DNA of 64,000 bases from Bdellovibrionaceae bacterium UBA6502. GTDB taxonomy: Bacteria > Bdellovibrionota > Bdellovibrionia > Bdellovibrionales > UBA840. Under the pieces are notes generated by a model. That model made no database searches. It saw only the letters and a list, made by a program, of their open reading frames with translations, and had not been told where the DNA came from. Each line of letters begins with the position of its first letter. Position 1 is the stretch's first letter. The stretch lies in assembly GCA_002436415.1 (NCBI GenBank), contig DJMA01000027.1, positions 1 through 64,000 on the forward strand, read 5' to 3'. Below, one piece after another: positions 18,289-27,340 of the stretch. The position numbers and the translations under genes are program-made.

Positions 18289-19086
18289 ATGAAATTGATA
18301 GTAGTTTTAATGAGTGTATTGCTTGCGGCCAGTGCCTGTAGCAAAGATGAAAAGAAAGAGTTTGTAGTGTCGGCAGCAGGAGCATCAGGCTCGTCAGGTT
18401 CAGCGGGGAGTGGTTCTGGATCAGGTGGAACTTCACAGGAAGCTTACTCGGAAGAAGCGGAGCTGGAAGATTACGAAGCTAAACAAGCGGCTACAGAACC
18501 TGGCTTAAGTTATCGAGAAAAAAACAATTTAAAATTTGCGCATCTTGAAACTTTTGATGGGCCCCAGCTTCGCAGTACTTTTGGACTTGAAATAGAGGGA
18601 GAAACAAAAACACTTAACTATCCCGACTTCGCAGGTAATTCCGCTCTGAATGCCTGTAGTTTAACGAAAAGAAGTGAAGAAGGAATAAACTCGTACTCGA
18701 TGAGCTTTTCACTGGGGAAGGATTATAGTACCTCTCTATCAACTAAGCTGAGCAAAACCGACTACTTCTTGATTAAGGAGTTTGTATCTCAAGATGAGTT
18801 TTTAGCTGAGGACTTTTTAGAGATAACTGATTTATCTTATACGCTTAACTTACAAGAACTAGGTGCTTACTATTCTGTTGAGGCTGTGAGCTGTAATGCA
18901 AAAATTCGTCCTGTGGCCTTGGATTATTTCCACTACAACAATTATCAAGATCATTATTATTCTAAAGGCTTTGCCATAGAATTTCAGTGTAAGGATATAG
19001 ATAAACAGCTTAGTGATGGCGTTCAACTGATGTCAGCCAATGTTACTTACTACTGTAGTGTTGCCGAGACAGACTACACATATTAG
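18289..19086 (+). CDS. Lipoprotein with Gly/Ser-rich linker
   Basis: 265 residues. A lipoprotein signal (MKLIVVLMSVLLAASAC) puts the lipidated cysteine at residue 17, followed by a charged stretch and then a low-complexity Gly/Ala/Ser linker (about residues 30-48). The remaining 210 residues form a beta-rich domain with three more cysteines (NACSL, VSCNA, EFQCKD) and a final YYCS, suggesting disulfides. AGGAGG lies 5 nt before the ATG. It is divergent from the TIGR02147 regulator and likely under its control (inference). No family is recognised. Confidence 0.72.
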   Translation: MKLIVVLMSVLLAASACSKDEKKEFVVSAAGASGSSGSAGSGSGSGGTSQEAYSEEAELEDYEAKQAATEPGLSYREKNNLKFAHLETFDGPQLRSTFGLEIEGETKTLNYPDFAGNSALNACSLTKRSEEGINSYSMSFSLGKDYSTSLSTKLSKTDYFLIKEFVSQDEFLAEDFLEITDLSYTLNLQELGAYYSVEAVSCNAKIRPVALDYFHYNNYQDHYYSKGFAIEFQCKDIDKQLSDGVQLMSANVTYYCSVAETDYTY

Positions 19087-19198
19087 GTGCCATTCTTTGG
19101 CAAAGCTGAAAAAAATTTAGAGGCAGAAGGCTTTTAAATACTTAGCGACTATTTGAGGGGGGAATGAAGTTTGCAATTCATAATACTAGAGGAAAAAC

Positions 19199-20422
19199 AT
19201 GCATTTATTAAAAATAAGTCTGATTTTGTTATTGAGTTTAAATCTGTATGCGGGTGCTGCGGATGGTGTTGGAACGGATGGGCCAGATACATATAGCTCT
19301 GAAGAGCTAATGGGTATTTTACCAAATGTGCTTGATAAATTTGTTGAGTTTATGATGGATGAAGCGAGTTTGAAACAACTTAGCTCTCGAAACTTATTTA
19401 AAAGTGACGAAGTTAAGGCTTTCAGTTTTGGAGGAGCATCTCCGGTAATTGATTCTGAAAGATATTTGCAAATTTGGGGTAGTGAATACTCTTGTTTATC
19501 GGCGATACTTGAAAGTAATGATTTTTCCAAAAGTAACCTGATCAGGTACTCAGAGCTCCCAGATTTTATTGAGTCTTATTTAAATGAAGATGATCGGTCT
19601 AAATGTGAAAACCAAATCTCTCGTCTATTGGAAGAAAACAATAAAAATCTGGAGGACATGTTTATCGATTCTTTTTTAGCCAAGCACGCTGAAATTGATA
19701 GAGATGAAGTGTGGAGTGCTTCAAAATTTTCTGTAGCCTTGAAAAGAGGTATTTTAAGTCATGCTAAAGCTTTAAATAGTAGAGCATCGGTTATAGTAGA
19801 GTATAAAAAGAATGGCTTTTGCCCTTCTCCACAGGGAGATGCTTTTTTAAGTGTAAGGCTTCAAGACACCAAATACCAGTATGCTGGCAATGAAGGTGAA
19901 GTTAAAAAAGTGGTATTGTGTTATTCACTGGATCAGTTATCTAAGTTGCCGCAAAGAGATTTTGAGAAAGTAATTTTATCCCAATTTGCTCATGAGTTAA
20001 CGCATCTCCACTATAGCTTAGATGAATCTTTAGCTGAAAGGGTAGAACGCCGTCTTTTAGAGAGGTGGGAAAAGTTTCAAATAGTAAAGGCTAAATGGCT
20101 TGATGGTTTTTTTCCAGCTGTTTGTGAGAAGGTATTGGGAAAGTTTACTCCGAAGTTTGACTATTTTTATTATAAATCCTATTCAGGGATTCATTCTTTC
20201 TACGATGATGAAAAACAATGTAAGCAAGATATCGGCTCTCGTAACCAAACCCGAGTTTGTTTAAAAAAGGATAGAGAAACAAACTTTTTGACGGGGGAAA
20301 ATATAGAAGAAAAATATGTGCTTTACGACATTAGGACGAAAAAGCCGTTGGTAGATTTTGACAATCTTGAAAACTGTCGAGAAGTTTTATTTGAGGGAGG
20401 GCATGATGAAAATACATATTAA
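19199..20422 (+). CDS. Secreted HExxH putative metallopeptidase
   Basis: 407 residues with a signal peptide cleaved after LYAG. At residues 265-269 it has HELTH within QFAHELTHLHYSLDESLAE, a zincin-type zinc site with an acidic residue downstream (LDESLAERVE) that could be the third ligand. The C-terminal region is cysteine-containing (six or so Cys) and looks extracellular. The family is not recognised, so peptidase activity is an inference from the motif. The downstream gene overlaps its end by 20 nt, and the lipoprotein gene is 112 bp upstream, so the three form a possible secreted cluster. Confidence 0.68.
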   Translation: MHLLKISLILLLSLNLYAGAADGVGTDGPDTYSSEELMGILPNVLDKFVEFMMDEASLKQLSSRNLFKSDEVKAFSFGGASPVIDSERYLQIWGSEYSCLSAILESNDFSKSNLIRYSELPDFIESYLNEDDRSKCENQISRLLEENNKNLEDMFIDSFLAKHAEIDRDEVWSASKFSVALKRGILSHAKALNSRASVIVEYKKNGFCPSPQGDAFLSVRLQDTKYQYAGNEGEVKKVVLCYSLDQLSKLPQRDFEKVILSQFAHELTHLHYSLDESLAERVERRLLERWEKFQIVKAKWLDGFFPAVCEKVLGKFTPKFDYFYYKSYSGIHSFYDDEKQCKQDIGSRNQTRVCLKKDRETNFLTGENIEEKYVLYDIRTKKPLVDFDNLENCREVLFEGGHDENTY

Positions 20423-21044
20423 GATTTTAATTATCCTTCATTTGTTCGCTTTTGATTTAATGGCTGCTCCAGAACAAATCAATCTTCAATGTCGAGCTGT
20501 TTCTGTTTATGGAAATCTGGATATCGAGCTAGATGGACAAGAAACATTTGAGTTCCATGATAAAATTTCTAGAAACTACGGTCGAATTTTCGAGGTGGGT
20601 ACGGGAATCACTCATACTGTAAATGAAATTGGAGATTTTCAGACTTCTTTTGGAATTACGGGGGAGCTTGATATAGTAGAGTCTAAAGAGATTCAAGGAA
20701 ACTTGGCATTTAGGCTTGATATGGATTGGTATAACAAAGATCCAGAATTTAATTTTGTGAAGAAAGTGAATTTAAATTCTTTTGTTAAATCCAACTTCTA
20801 TGATGATAGGAAGCTAACGCATTTCAAAGAACGTTTTTATCTAACAAATGAGGACTTTGCAGCTTTAGAAGGGTTTAGGTCTCAGTTACCTACTCTAAAC
20901 TACTACCGAGAAAGCCATGTTGAAAAAGCATGGTATGACTTTAGCAAAGAAAACAAAAGCATTCGGGAACTTGTTGAACTACCTTTGATTGGTTGGGATA
21001 TCAAATGTGTGGCTGATTTAGTCGAAGCAGAAGGCTCTCTTTAG
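20403..21044 (+). CDS. Secreted protein of unknown function
   Basis: 213 residues from the ATG at 20403, which overlaps the end of the HExxH gene and is preceded by GAGGGAGG. The open frame extends further upstream (20358) but that would hide the signal peptide (KIHIKILIILHLFAFDLMAA). The mature part is beta-rich with exactly two cysteines, one near each end (NLQCRAV and IKCVAD), likely a disulfide. No family is recognised. The tight overlap suggests it acts with the putative peptidase, for example as a partner or inhibitor, but this is a guess. Confidence 0.65.
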   Translation: MMKIHIKILIILHLFAFDLMAAPEQINLQCRAVSVYGNLDIELDGQETFEFHDKISRNYGRIFEVGTGITHTVNEIGDFQTSFGITGELDIVESKEIQGNLAFRLDMDWYNKDPEFNFVKKVNLNSFVKSNFYDDRKLTHFKERFYLTNEDFAALEGFRSQLPTLNYYRESHVEKAWYDFSKENKSIRELVELPLIGWDIKCVADLVEAEGSL

Positions 21045-21052
21045 AGCCCTTT
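21033..21052. terminator. Weak hairpin between convergent genes
   Basis: GGCTCT and AGAGCC arms with a 4-nt loop overlap the stop codon of the rightward gene and lie just beyond the 3' end of the leftward 21051 gene. The T-run is short, so termination is plausible but not certain. Confidence 0.4.
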
Positions 21053-23876
21053 AAAACTGCGGAATATTCATAAAAAACGCAAAGCGTAGGTCACCTCCGG
21101 CCTCTTCATTGAGGCCTTTGTAGATTCCAAAGACGAAATCGATCGGTAAAAAATAGCCTACATTGGTTTCGTAGGTGATTTCTGAACCGACAGTTGCATA
21201 CAGCCTTTCCCATTCATCACGAGCAAATTTACTACTTGTTTCGCGATAAAAGTTTCCATCCATTGCCATCAAGTCGGCGACAAAGCCAGCGGTGATTCTT
21301 TTGCTGAAGACTGGAAAAGAACCCATGCTTTTGAAAAAGTACTTCATCGGCAGTAAATATTCAAAATTCATAGAAGCCATGGAGTAAGCTAAAAACTGAG
21401 AACGTGGGTAGCCTCGGTTTTCGTGGTATTGGTTAAATTGATGCCCACCAATGTTTCCCCCGGCGGTCACAAAAGCCGCATAGATGTCAGTATCGTTGTT
21501 GGTACGCTGATCCCACTGAAAGCCGATGTTCCAAGAGTGAAATTGTGAAAATGTATTTGATGAAAAGTACTTTCCTTTCAAGTGAAAAACTTGAAAGCTA
21601 TCGGTGGTTTTTGTGCGAAAATGTTGGCTGATCCCAATGGAGTATTGTTTTCCAGAATTGATTCCAACCTGTCTAGCTCTCGGAATTCTGGCGTCGTTAT
21701 AAGCTAAGCTAAGATCAAAGGAAGGTCTAACTTGATCATCGGCATACTCTACTTCATTTCGATTCAAACCAATTTGGTAGCTCCAATTTTCCTTCCAGGA
21801 GTTGAGGCTTTGATTATAGTCTATAGAATAGATTTTAACATCGCTCACAGCTTGCGCAGACTCAAAATACAAATAGCTATTCGCCATGGTAAATAAAAGG
21901 CTACCTGTTAGGGAGTTGTTTTGATAAATCACTGTTGAATTGGCTTGGTCAGTTAAGGTGTTATAACCAGCGTTTAAGCTGTAGCTGTGAATATTCAAGG
22001 GGTCGCTGCCACCGGTGTTTATTTGAAAGTTTGTCCCTCCACCCGAGCTAAAGACCCAAGGATACCAATAATGTGGCCACAATTTAGTGAAGCTAGAGTA
22101 TTCTTCTTTCTCACTGATTTGTAGTTCCTCGGGCAGTTCAACAGCGCTTTGAGTATCGGCTGCAAAGAATGTTTCTTCTTCTTGCTTAATTCGGTTTCCT
22201 AAGGATTCTTGTTTGTATTCAACCAGTTTAAAACCCTCAGGGCTAAGTTGACTAATCAGGACCTTCTTTTCAGGAAGGATGGCAAAGTCTAAGATATGAG
22301 TGTTTGTATTGGCGATTCGGTTGTAGGTCTTTTCATTAGAGTCTAAAAGGTAGGCTGAAGTTTTTGATCCATGCCTAGCTATAAAGGCTAATTTGCCATC
22401 AAATTTTGTTAGAAAGCGTACATCACTAAGAAAGCCTAATAGTAGCGTCTTTTCTTTCTTTTTAGCTTCGAGAATGTAGATTTGTTGAGAGCCGGCTTTA
22501 TCTTTTAGAAGAAAAGCAATTTTTTCGGAGCTTAAAAATACGGGAAAAGAGATTCTAAAACCAAAAGGAGCTTTGTAGAGTCGTTTCCATTCTTTGATTT
22601 CTTCTCCTGTATAACTTGCGATTTGAATACTCTCTTGGCCATTACTGCTTTGCACGGCGACTATTTTTGTTTGGCCGGGACTAAGTTGTGGAAAGCTAAG
22701 GTTTTTATTTTTAGATATCGCTGTGATTTTTTTGGAGTCGAAATCATATTCAAACAAATCATAAAGGCTATAGTTTGCCTTGGCCGAATTGATTTTAGAG
22801 TAAACAATTGATTTTCGTTTGCGTAACCAATCAATTCCTAAGAAAGAAGCGCTGCTATCAATGCTTTGTTTGCTCTGAGAATCAATAAGTTGCCAGGCAC
22901 TTTCTGGTGACTTTCGTAGGTATACCCACTGCTTGAAATCATTGGAAAAAACAGGACTGATTTCTTGGGAATCATTTTTAAATAAAGGTTCAGCTAGTTT
23001 CCAGTCGGTAGAGGGTGGAAACTTCTTTTGCAAATCTTCGTAGGCCTTTGCAAATACATTGGCTTCTAATTTTTCGTTGGAATCGGCTAGGCTTCCACCA
23101 TGGGTGTATGGAATTCTTCTGGCGTTGGTTTCGGTGAAACTCTCTCCCGCTTTATCTCCACGTTCTTTGTATAAACGTTGCCAAAACAAACTACCAAAAA
23201 AATAAGGGCGCATTCCAAAAGGGTAATCAGGGGTGTCCGTTTCATTTAATTCCACGGGTTTACTAAATTTTTTCCACATGTCTTGCCTGGACAAAATTTC
23301 AGCGTAGGAAATAAAAAGTGGAGATCTTAGTCTTCCCCCTGTGGATTCTTTGGTTTCTAAGGCAACAGCGATTCCTTCAGTATGCCATCTTGGTAGCAGC
23401 ATATTGGGGCTAGATAAACTTCCAAAGAGCTTTTGTCCCCAAGAAAAAATTCCGTTGGCAGGATAAAGATTTAGGATATGAACGTATTCATGCAAAATGA
23501 GCTCATAATACCAATTATGATAATCCGTAATGGATGTGTCATAAGAGGGGAGTGTGGTATTTAAGCGAATAATGGGATAAGGAAAAATGCTAGCGGAGCC
23601 GTTGGCCAAACCGATTTGATCATTTAAAACGATAATGGTCTGTTCTGGGTAAGTAGAAAAATATTTTGTAAGTACTAGGTGTGATCTTTCAGCCTCTTTT
23701 AAAATCACTTGGCTAAGTCTCTCTTGCCTTGCGTTATAAATTACTTTGAAATGTTCCGAGCTTTTTGTGAACCACTCGATGGAGTTATCGGGTTTAGAAT
23801 AGGAAATTGAGGAAAAAAGTATTTGAAATTTAAAAAACAGAATTAAAAAAATAAATTTTGCGATCTTACTAAGCAT
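21051..23876 (-). CDS. Multidomain envelope protein: gluzincin-like peptidase, propeller and C-terminal barrel
   Basis: 941 residues. A signal peptide is followed by a peptidase-MA-like domain with HEYVH at residues 129-133 and TEG (Glu167) in RWHTEGIAVALE, the expected third zinc ligand. Residues of about 285-560 contain repeating segments such as LFKNDSQEISPVFSNDFKQW and FPQLSPGQTKIVAVQS, which look like TolB/WD40-type propeller blades. From about residue 600 the sequence has glycine/aromatic-rich amphipathic strands (FSSGGGTNFQINTGG, NSLTGSLLFTMANSY) ending in FAFFMNIPQF with a terminal phenylalanine, typical of an outer-membrane barrel. It is probably inserted in the outer membrane with the peptidase on one face. 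The substrate is unknown. Confidence 0.82.
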   Translation of the reverse strand: MLSKIAKFIFLILFFKFQILFSSISYSKPDNSIEWFTKSSEHFKVIYNARQERLSQVILKEAERSHLVLTKYFSTYPEQTIIVLNDQIGLANGSASIFPYPIIRLNTTLPSYDTSITDYHNWYYELILHEYVHILNLYPANGIFSWGQKLFGSLSSPNMLLPRWHTEGIAVALETKESTGGRLRSPLFISYAEILSRQDMWKKFSKPVELNETDTPDYPFGMRPYFFGSLFWQRLYKERGDKAGESFTETNARRIPYTHGGSLADSNEKLEANVFAKAYEDLQKKFPPSTDWKLAEPLFKNDSQEISPVFSNDFKQWVYLRKSPESAWQLIDSQSKQSIDSSASFLGIDWLRKRKSIVYSKINSAKANYSLYDLFEYDFDSKKITAISKNKNLSFPQLSPGQTKIVAVQSSNGQESIQIASYTGEEIKEWKRLYKAPFGFRISFPVFLSSEKIAFLLKDKAGSQQIYILEAKKKEKTLLLGFLSDVRFLTKFDGKLAFIARHGSKTSAYLLDSNEKTYNRIANTNTHILDFAILPEKKVLISQLSPEGFKLVEYKQESLGNRIKQEEETFFAADTQSAVELPEELQISEKEEYSSFTKLWPHYWYPWVFSSGGGTNFQINTGGSDPLNIHSYSLNAGYNTLTDQANSTVIYQNNSLTGSLLFTMANSYLYFESAQAVSDVKIYSIDYNQSLNSWKENWSYQIGLNRNEVEYADDQVRPSFDLSLAYNDARIPRARQVGINSGKQYSIGISQHFRTKTTDSFQVFHLKGKYFSSNTFSQFHSWNIGFQWDQRTNNDTDIYAAFVTAGGNIGGHQFNQYHENRGYPRSQFLAYSMASMNFEYLLPMKYFFKSMGSFPVFSKRITAGFVADLMAMDGNFYRETSSKFARDEWERLYATVGSEITYETNVGYFLPIDFVFGIYKGLNEEAGGDLRFAFFMNIPQF

Positions 23877-24049
23877 AATTTCCTCGTGAATCCAAATTGA
23901 GAACTAACTTTAAGATGTCTTAGAGGCTTTTTTAACCAGATTCTTTTGCTTGCGTAAAATAAAGTCGTTTTTTCAAAGTATTATTTTGATTTTAAATTCG
24001 ACTTTCGATTAGACTCTAACTTAGACTACACAAGTTTTGATTAGTGTCA

Positions 24050-24077
24050 TTGACATATGGCTGGTAGTTTATAAAAT
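24050..24077 (+). promoter_or_regulatory. Sigma-70-like promoter of the pal operon
   Basis: TTGACA, a 16-nt spacer and TAAAAT lie about 45 nt before the pal start codon. The perfect -35 box suits a highly expressed lipoprotein gene. The remaining divergent space to 23877 shows nothing else clear. Confidence 0.7.
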
Positions 24078-24119
24078 ATTGAATCTAGAAACCTTTTCTT
24101 TCTTTTGGGAGACATAAAA

Positions 24120-24611
24120 ATGTTGCAAAACTTATTTAAAACAGTGATCGCTCTTTTACTAGTTGCTGGTTGTGCTACTGACGAAGTGAAAGACGCTGAC
24201 GTGAACGCCAATGACTCAAACGTAGCAACTCAGGATCTTAACTTTGATTCTATGGGTAGTGACAGCGGAAATATCGCAGGTTTGACTACTGTTAACTTTG
24301 GCTACGATCAAGCAACGATCACAGCATCTGCACGTGCTGAGCTAAACCAAAATGCTGAGTGGATTAACAACAATCCAAACGTAACGGTTCAAATCGAAGG
24401 TCATTGTGATGCTCGTGGATCTATCGAGTACAACTTGGCTTTAGGTGAGAGACGTGCTCGCGCTGTTAAAGATTACTTAGTATCTCAAGGTGTTGATGGA
24501 TCTCGTTTAAGCATCATTTCTTATGGTAAAGAAAAGTTGTTAGACAGCAGTGATTCAGAATCCGCTCACATGAAAAACCGTCGCGCTAACTTCGTTCCTT
24601 TAGCGAAGTAG
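24120..24611 (+). CDS. pal: Peptidoglycan-associated lipoprotein (Pal/OmpA family)
   Basis: 163 residues. The lipobox LLVAGC puts the lipidated cysteine at residue 17. The OmpA-like domain has VNFGYDQATIT, the peptidoglycan-binding IEGHCDARGSIEYNLALGERRA and the conserved C-terminal NRRANF. Pal anchors the outer membrane to the cell wall and works with Tol proteins during division; no tol genes are in this window. The ATG at 24120 has GGGAGA seven bases upstream, so the TTG at 24105 is not the start. It leads an operon with two further lipoproteins. Codon use looks biased toward C-ending codons compared with its neighbours, as in strongly expressed genes. Confidence 0.95.
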   Translation: MLQNLFKTVIALLLVAGCATDEVKDADVNANDSNVATQDLNFDSMGSDSGNIAGLTTVNFGYDQATITASARAELNQNAEWINNNPNVTVQIEGHCDARGSIEYNLALGERRARAVKDYLVSQGVDGSRLSIISYGKEKLLDSSDSESAHMKNRRANFVPLAK

Positions 24612-24628
24612 TATTGAGGTAAGGCTTT

Positions 24629-24931
24629 GTGAAAAGTCTTTTATTCGTAATATTCATTTTTATCGCAACTGCTTGCGAAACCATTCCGCCGCCCTTAGAG
24701 AGTTATACTCTCGCAAGGACGGCGATTGTTTATGCGACAAAAGTTAAGGCCGCTCGCTATTCCCCAGGGAATTGGCATAAAGCTGAAAATTATTTTCGCC
24801 AAGCGGAACGCATGTTCAGAAACAAAGAATACGAAAAAGCTGATAAATTGTTTAAACTCGCCAGAGATCATGCGGAAAAAGCTGAGAACATTGCTCGTTT
24901 AAAAATTCAAGCAGAAACAGGAGGATACTAA
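24629..24931 (+). CDS. DUF4398-type small lipoprotein
   Basis: 100 residues starting at a GTG. The lipobox FIATAC gives a lipidated N-terminus. The mature region is a helical hairpin (ARTAIVYATKVKAARYSPGN, YFRQAERMFRNKEYEKADKL) of the DUF4398 type, usually found next to OmpA/Pal-like genes. It lies 17 nt after pal and its stop codon shares a base with the start of the next gene, so the three are one operon. Probably a periplasmic accessory of the outer-membrane/cell-wall link. Confidence 0.85.
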   Translation: MKSLLFVIFIFIATACETIPPPLESYTLARTAIVYATKVKAARYSPGNWHKAENYFRQAERMFRNKEYEKADKLFKLARDHAEKAENIARLKIQAETGGY

Positions 24932-25695
24932 TGTCGATTCGTCCTATTAAAATGATTCCATTCATCTTACCACTATTAATTATTTCTTGCGGAGGGATTA
25001 AGACTCGCAAAGATTTAAAAATTGCTGGTATTGAAATTAAAAGAAACAATGCAAGTTCAGGAAGTAAAACTACGCAAAGTGCACCTGAGCAAAGAGTTGT
25101 AGTTGTTGAAAGAGTTGAACAAGAGTCTCCTCGTGAGGAAGTGGTTCGAGTTGCGCAAGCTGAACCAGTTGTTCGACAGAGCACTACTTCCGGATCTTCT
25201 GATCCAGTGAGTATGAAGCTGCAAATGGCTTCCGAAATTCGTCGTATTAGTGGAGAACTTCAGGATTTGAAAGATATCAAATCAGAGGAGCTTCGTAAGT
25301 CTCAAGAAAATGAAATGAAATTAGAAGAGCGCTTAAAGCAAATGGACGCAAGACTTGCGGTATATGAGCAAAGTATTGCAGCTCTTGAAGAAGAAATTCG
25401 TCATTTGAAAACTTTGAAGACCGCAAAGCCCGCTCCTAAAAAAGGAATTTTTGAAAGAGCCGAAGATCATATGGCCTCTAAGGACTGGAAGAAAGCCATT
25501 TTGGAGTTTGAAAACTATCGTAAGAAGTATCCAAAAGGTAGAAGAGTTAGTCTAGCGACCTATAATATTGGAGTATGTTTTCAAGAGTTAAAACTTAACG
25601 AAGAGGCAAAAGCTTTTTATCAAGAGACTCTAGATAAATACCCTAATACCGATGCTTTCAGAAAAGCAAAATATCGTTTGAATCAATTAAAATAA
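24931..25695 (+). CDS. YbgF/CpoB-like lipoprotein with coiled coil and TPR
   Basis: 254 residues. The lipobox LIISCGG lipidates the N-terminus, unlike classical YbgF which is soluble periplasmic. Residues of about 30-85 are a low-complexity valine/glutamate linker, 90-160 a coiled coil (ELQDLKDIKSEELRKSQENE) and the last 80 residues tetratricopeptide repeats (HMASKDWKKAILEFENYRKK, YNIGVCFQELKLNEEAKAFY). YbgF/CpoB coordinates outer-membrane constriction with cell-wall synthesis through Tol-Pal, fitting its place downstream of pal. The gene starts one base before the previous stop ends and ends just before a terminator. Confidence 0.85.
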   Translation: MSIRPIKMIPFILPLLIISCGGIKTRKDLKIAGIEIKRNNASSGSKTTQSAPEQRVVVVERVEQESPREEVVRVAQAEPVVRQSTTSGSSDPVSMKLQMASEIRRISGELQDLKDIKSEELRKSQENEMKLEERLKQMDARLAVYEQSIAALEEEIRHLKTLKTAKPAPKKGIFERAEDHMASKDWKKAILEFENYRKKYPKGRRVSLATYNIGVCFQELKLNEEAKAFYQETLDKYPNTDAFRKAKYRLNQLK

Positions 25696-25696
25696 A

Positions 25697-27010
25697 TTAG
25701 GTAGCACTTAGTTCAATGATGAACTGAGTGTTTTTTGAATCTGCGTTGTAGTAGAGTTTACCATTGTGAACGTCTTCAATAATCTCTTTGCAAACATCAA
25801 GACCTACGCCAGTCCCGTCAGAGTCTGTTTTAGTACTAAAAAAAGCTTCAAAGATTTTTTCTCTTAACTCAACCGGAATACCATTCCCTGAGTCCGTTAC
25901 AGAAATAAGGATTTTTCCATCTTTTTCATTGGCCTCAAGGACAATCCACTTTTCATCCAATTTATTGATTGCGTGTTTCGAGTTATTTACTAAATTTAAA
26001 ATGACCTGAGTGATTTGTGAAATATTGCCACTTAGTTTTTTGTCTGTATTGATAATGGTTTTAAAATGAATGGAGTACTCTTTTAGGAAGTACTCACAAA
26101 AAAGTCTTACTTGTTCAAATAACTTTGCAGGCTCAATCTCCTCAACACCGACTTTTTGCTTTTTAGAAATCCTGCGTGTGGAATCGATTAGGTCCACTAA
26201 TCTCTGACTTGTTTCATGGATCACAGCTAGGTGCTTTTCGGCTTTTTCAGGACTTAAATTGGAGCGAACCAATCGCGTGCTTCCCATAATGATTGCCATC
26301 ATATTCTTTATTTCATGGATCAAATAGGCATTTTGGCGTCCTACTTCGACAAGACCTGAATTTTCAACCAGTGTTTGTCTTTGCGAGTGTGCGACCTTAA
26401 GGTATTTTTTAAATAAACCAACGAGGGGAGAAAAAATCAACCTTGCTTCGAGCCATAAAATGAATAAAGTGAAAAGCAATAAAGAAAACTCAATGAGACT
26501 GATTCTCTGAATGCTTTTTCTGTTTATAGCTTCGTATTCGAACACAATACTATCCATAATTTTTAAAAACTCTTCAGAGATCTTGTTGACCGAGTCCAAT
26601 TCAATATTGTCTTGGCAGGAAGATTTTATACAAGAAACTATATTTTCAAATCGATTTAAATACTGGTCTAAAGAGGAATACTTTTCGCTGATCGACTTAG
26701 AGTTGAGAGCATTTAAGTCACCACTGGAAAGTCTTTGATGGGTCGCACTCAAAAGTTCAAAGTCATTCAAAAGTTGTTGGATTTCGGCGGTCTCTTTTTC
26801 TATGCGATTTTCGAAAAGAAAAATCTCTTTGGTTACTTTTTGTGAAAGCATTCTTTGGCGACCAGAGAGGTTAATGACTTCCCCGTTAATTTCTGTGCTT
26901 CGAAAGTGAAGTTGTAAATAAATTTGAATCACAATGGCAATGATCGCAAGGCTTAGAAGTGCGAAGCGATATCGATTTTTATAACTTTTAATGAGTGATT
27001 CTTTTTCCAT
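25697..27010 (-). CDS. Membrane-bound sensor histidine kinase
   Basis: 437 residues. The N-terminal TM (YRFALLSLAIIAIVIQIYL) and a second TM at about residues 175-195 enclose a periplasmic helical sensor with NLSGRQRMLSQKVTKE, the motif of PilJ/NarX-type four-helix sensors. The cytoplasmic part has the H-box LIHEIKNMMAIIMGS, the N-box ILNLVNNSKHAI, the G1 box VTDSGNGIP, and F/G2 FFSTKTDSDGTGVGLDVCK. No response regulator gene is adjacent, so it is an orphan here. The ATG at 27010 is preferred over an upstream TTG (27049). It is convergent with the pal operon, whose terminator lies inside its last codons. Confidence 0.9.
   Translation of the reverse strand: MEKESLIKSYKNRYRFALLSLAIIAIVIQIYLQLHFRSTEINGEVINLSGRQRMLSQKVTKEIFLFENRIEKETAEIQQLLNDFELLSATHQRLSSGDLNALNSKSISEKYSSLDQYLNRFENIVSCIKSSCQDNIELDSVNKISEEFLKIMDSIVFEYEAINRKSIQRISLIEFSLLLFTLFILWLEARLIFSPLVGLFKKYLKVAHSQRQTLVENSGLVEVGRQNAYLIHEIKNMMAIIMGSTRLVRSNLSPEKAEKHLAVIHETSQRLVDLIDSTRRISKKQKVGVEEIEPAKLFEQVRLFCEYFLKEYSIHFKTIINTDKKLSGNISQITQVILNLVNNSKHAINKLDEKWIVLEANEKDGKILISVTDSGNGIPVELREKIFEAFFSTKTDSDGTGVGLDVCKEIIEDVHNGKLYYNADSKNTQFIIELSAT
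25705..25736 (+). terminator. Terminator of the pal operon, inside the convergent kinase gene
   Basis: The arms CACTTAGTTCA and TGAACTGAGTG (one G-U pair) with a 4-nt loop are followed by six T residues. The hairpin starts 10 nt after the stop of the YbgF-like gene and lies entirely within the 3' coding end of the leftward histidine kinase gene. Confidence 0.85.
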
Positions 27011-27282
27011 ATTTTTTTCTTTCAAGTTCAGTAACTTATCGGAATGCAATCAAAAAAATAAACAGTAAAATTAGAAATTACCAGCATTTTTAAGCATTTA
27101 GCTAAAGTTATTTGGCTTTTAAATTTACAAAAACTAAGTATTACTATTAAAAAACTAATAAGATTTCTTTTGAATTCTCAAAGGTGTTTTTTTTCAGAGT
27201 CACTATTGGCCCTTCGCCTTGGTAAAAATTATTCGATGTCTTAAAAAAATACTTCTTAAGCAGGGATCTAAGGTCTCATTTT
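27011..27282. other. Divergent intergenic region
   Basis: AT-rich spacer between the divergent kinase and tsaD genes, carrying the kinase promoter, which I cannot define, and A/T tracts. Apart from the tsaD promoter at its right edge I see no gene or RNA element. Confidence 0.4.
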
Positions 27283-27311
27283 TTGGTATCTTTTAAGAAT
27301 CATGGTATAAA
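27283..27311 (+). promoter_or_regulatory. Promoter of tsaD
   Basis: TTGGTA, a 17-nt spacer and TATAAA preceded by TGG lie 30 nt before the GTG start codon. Both spacing and sequence suit a sigma-70-like promoter. Confidence 0.65.
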
Positions 27312-27340
27312 GGCAGACACTTGTAAAACTGAGGATTTTT

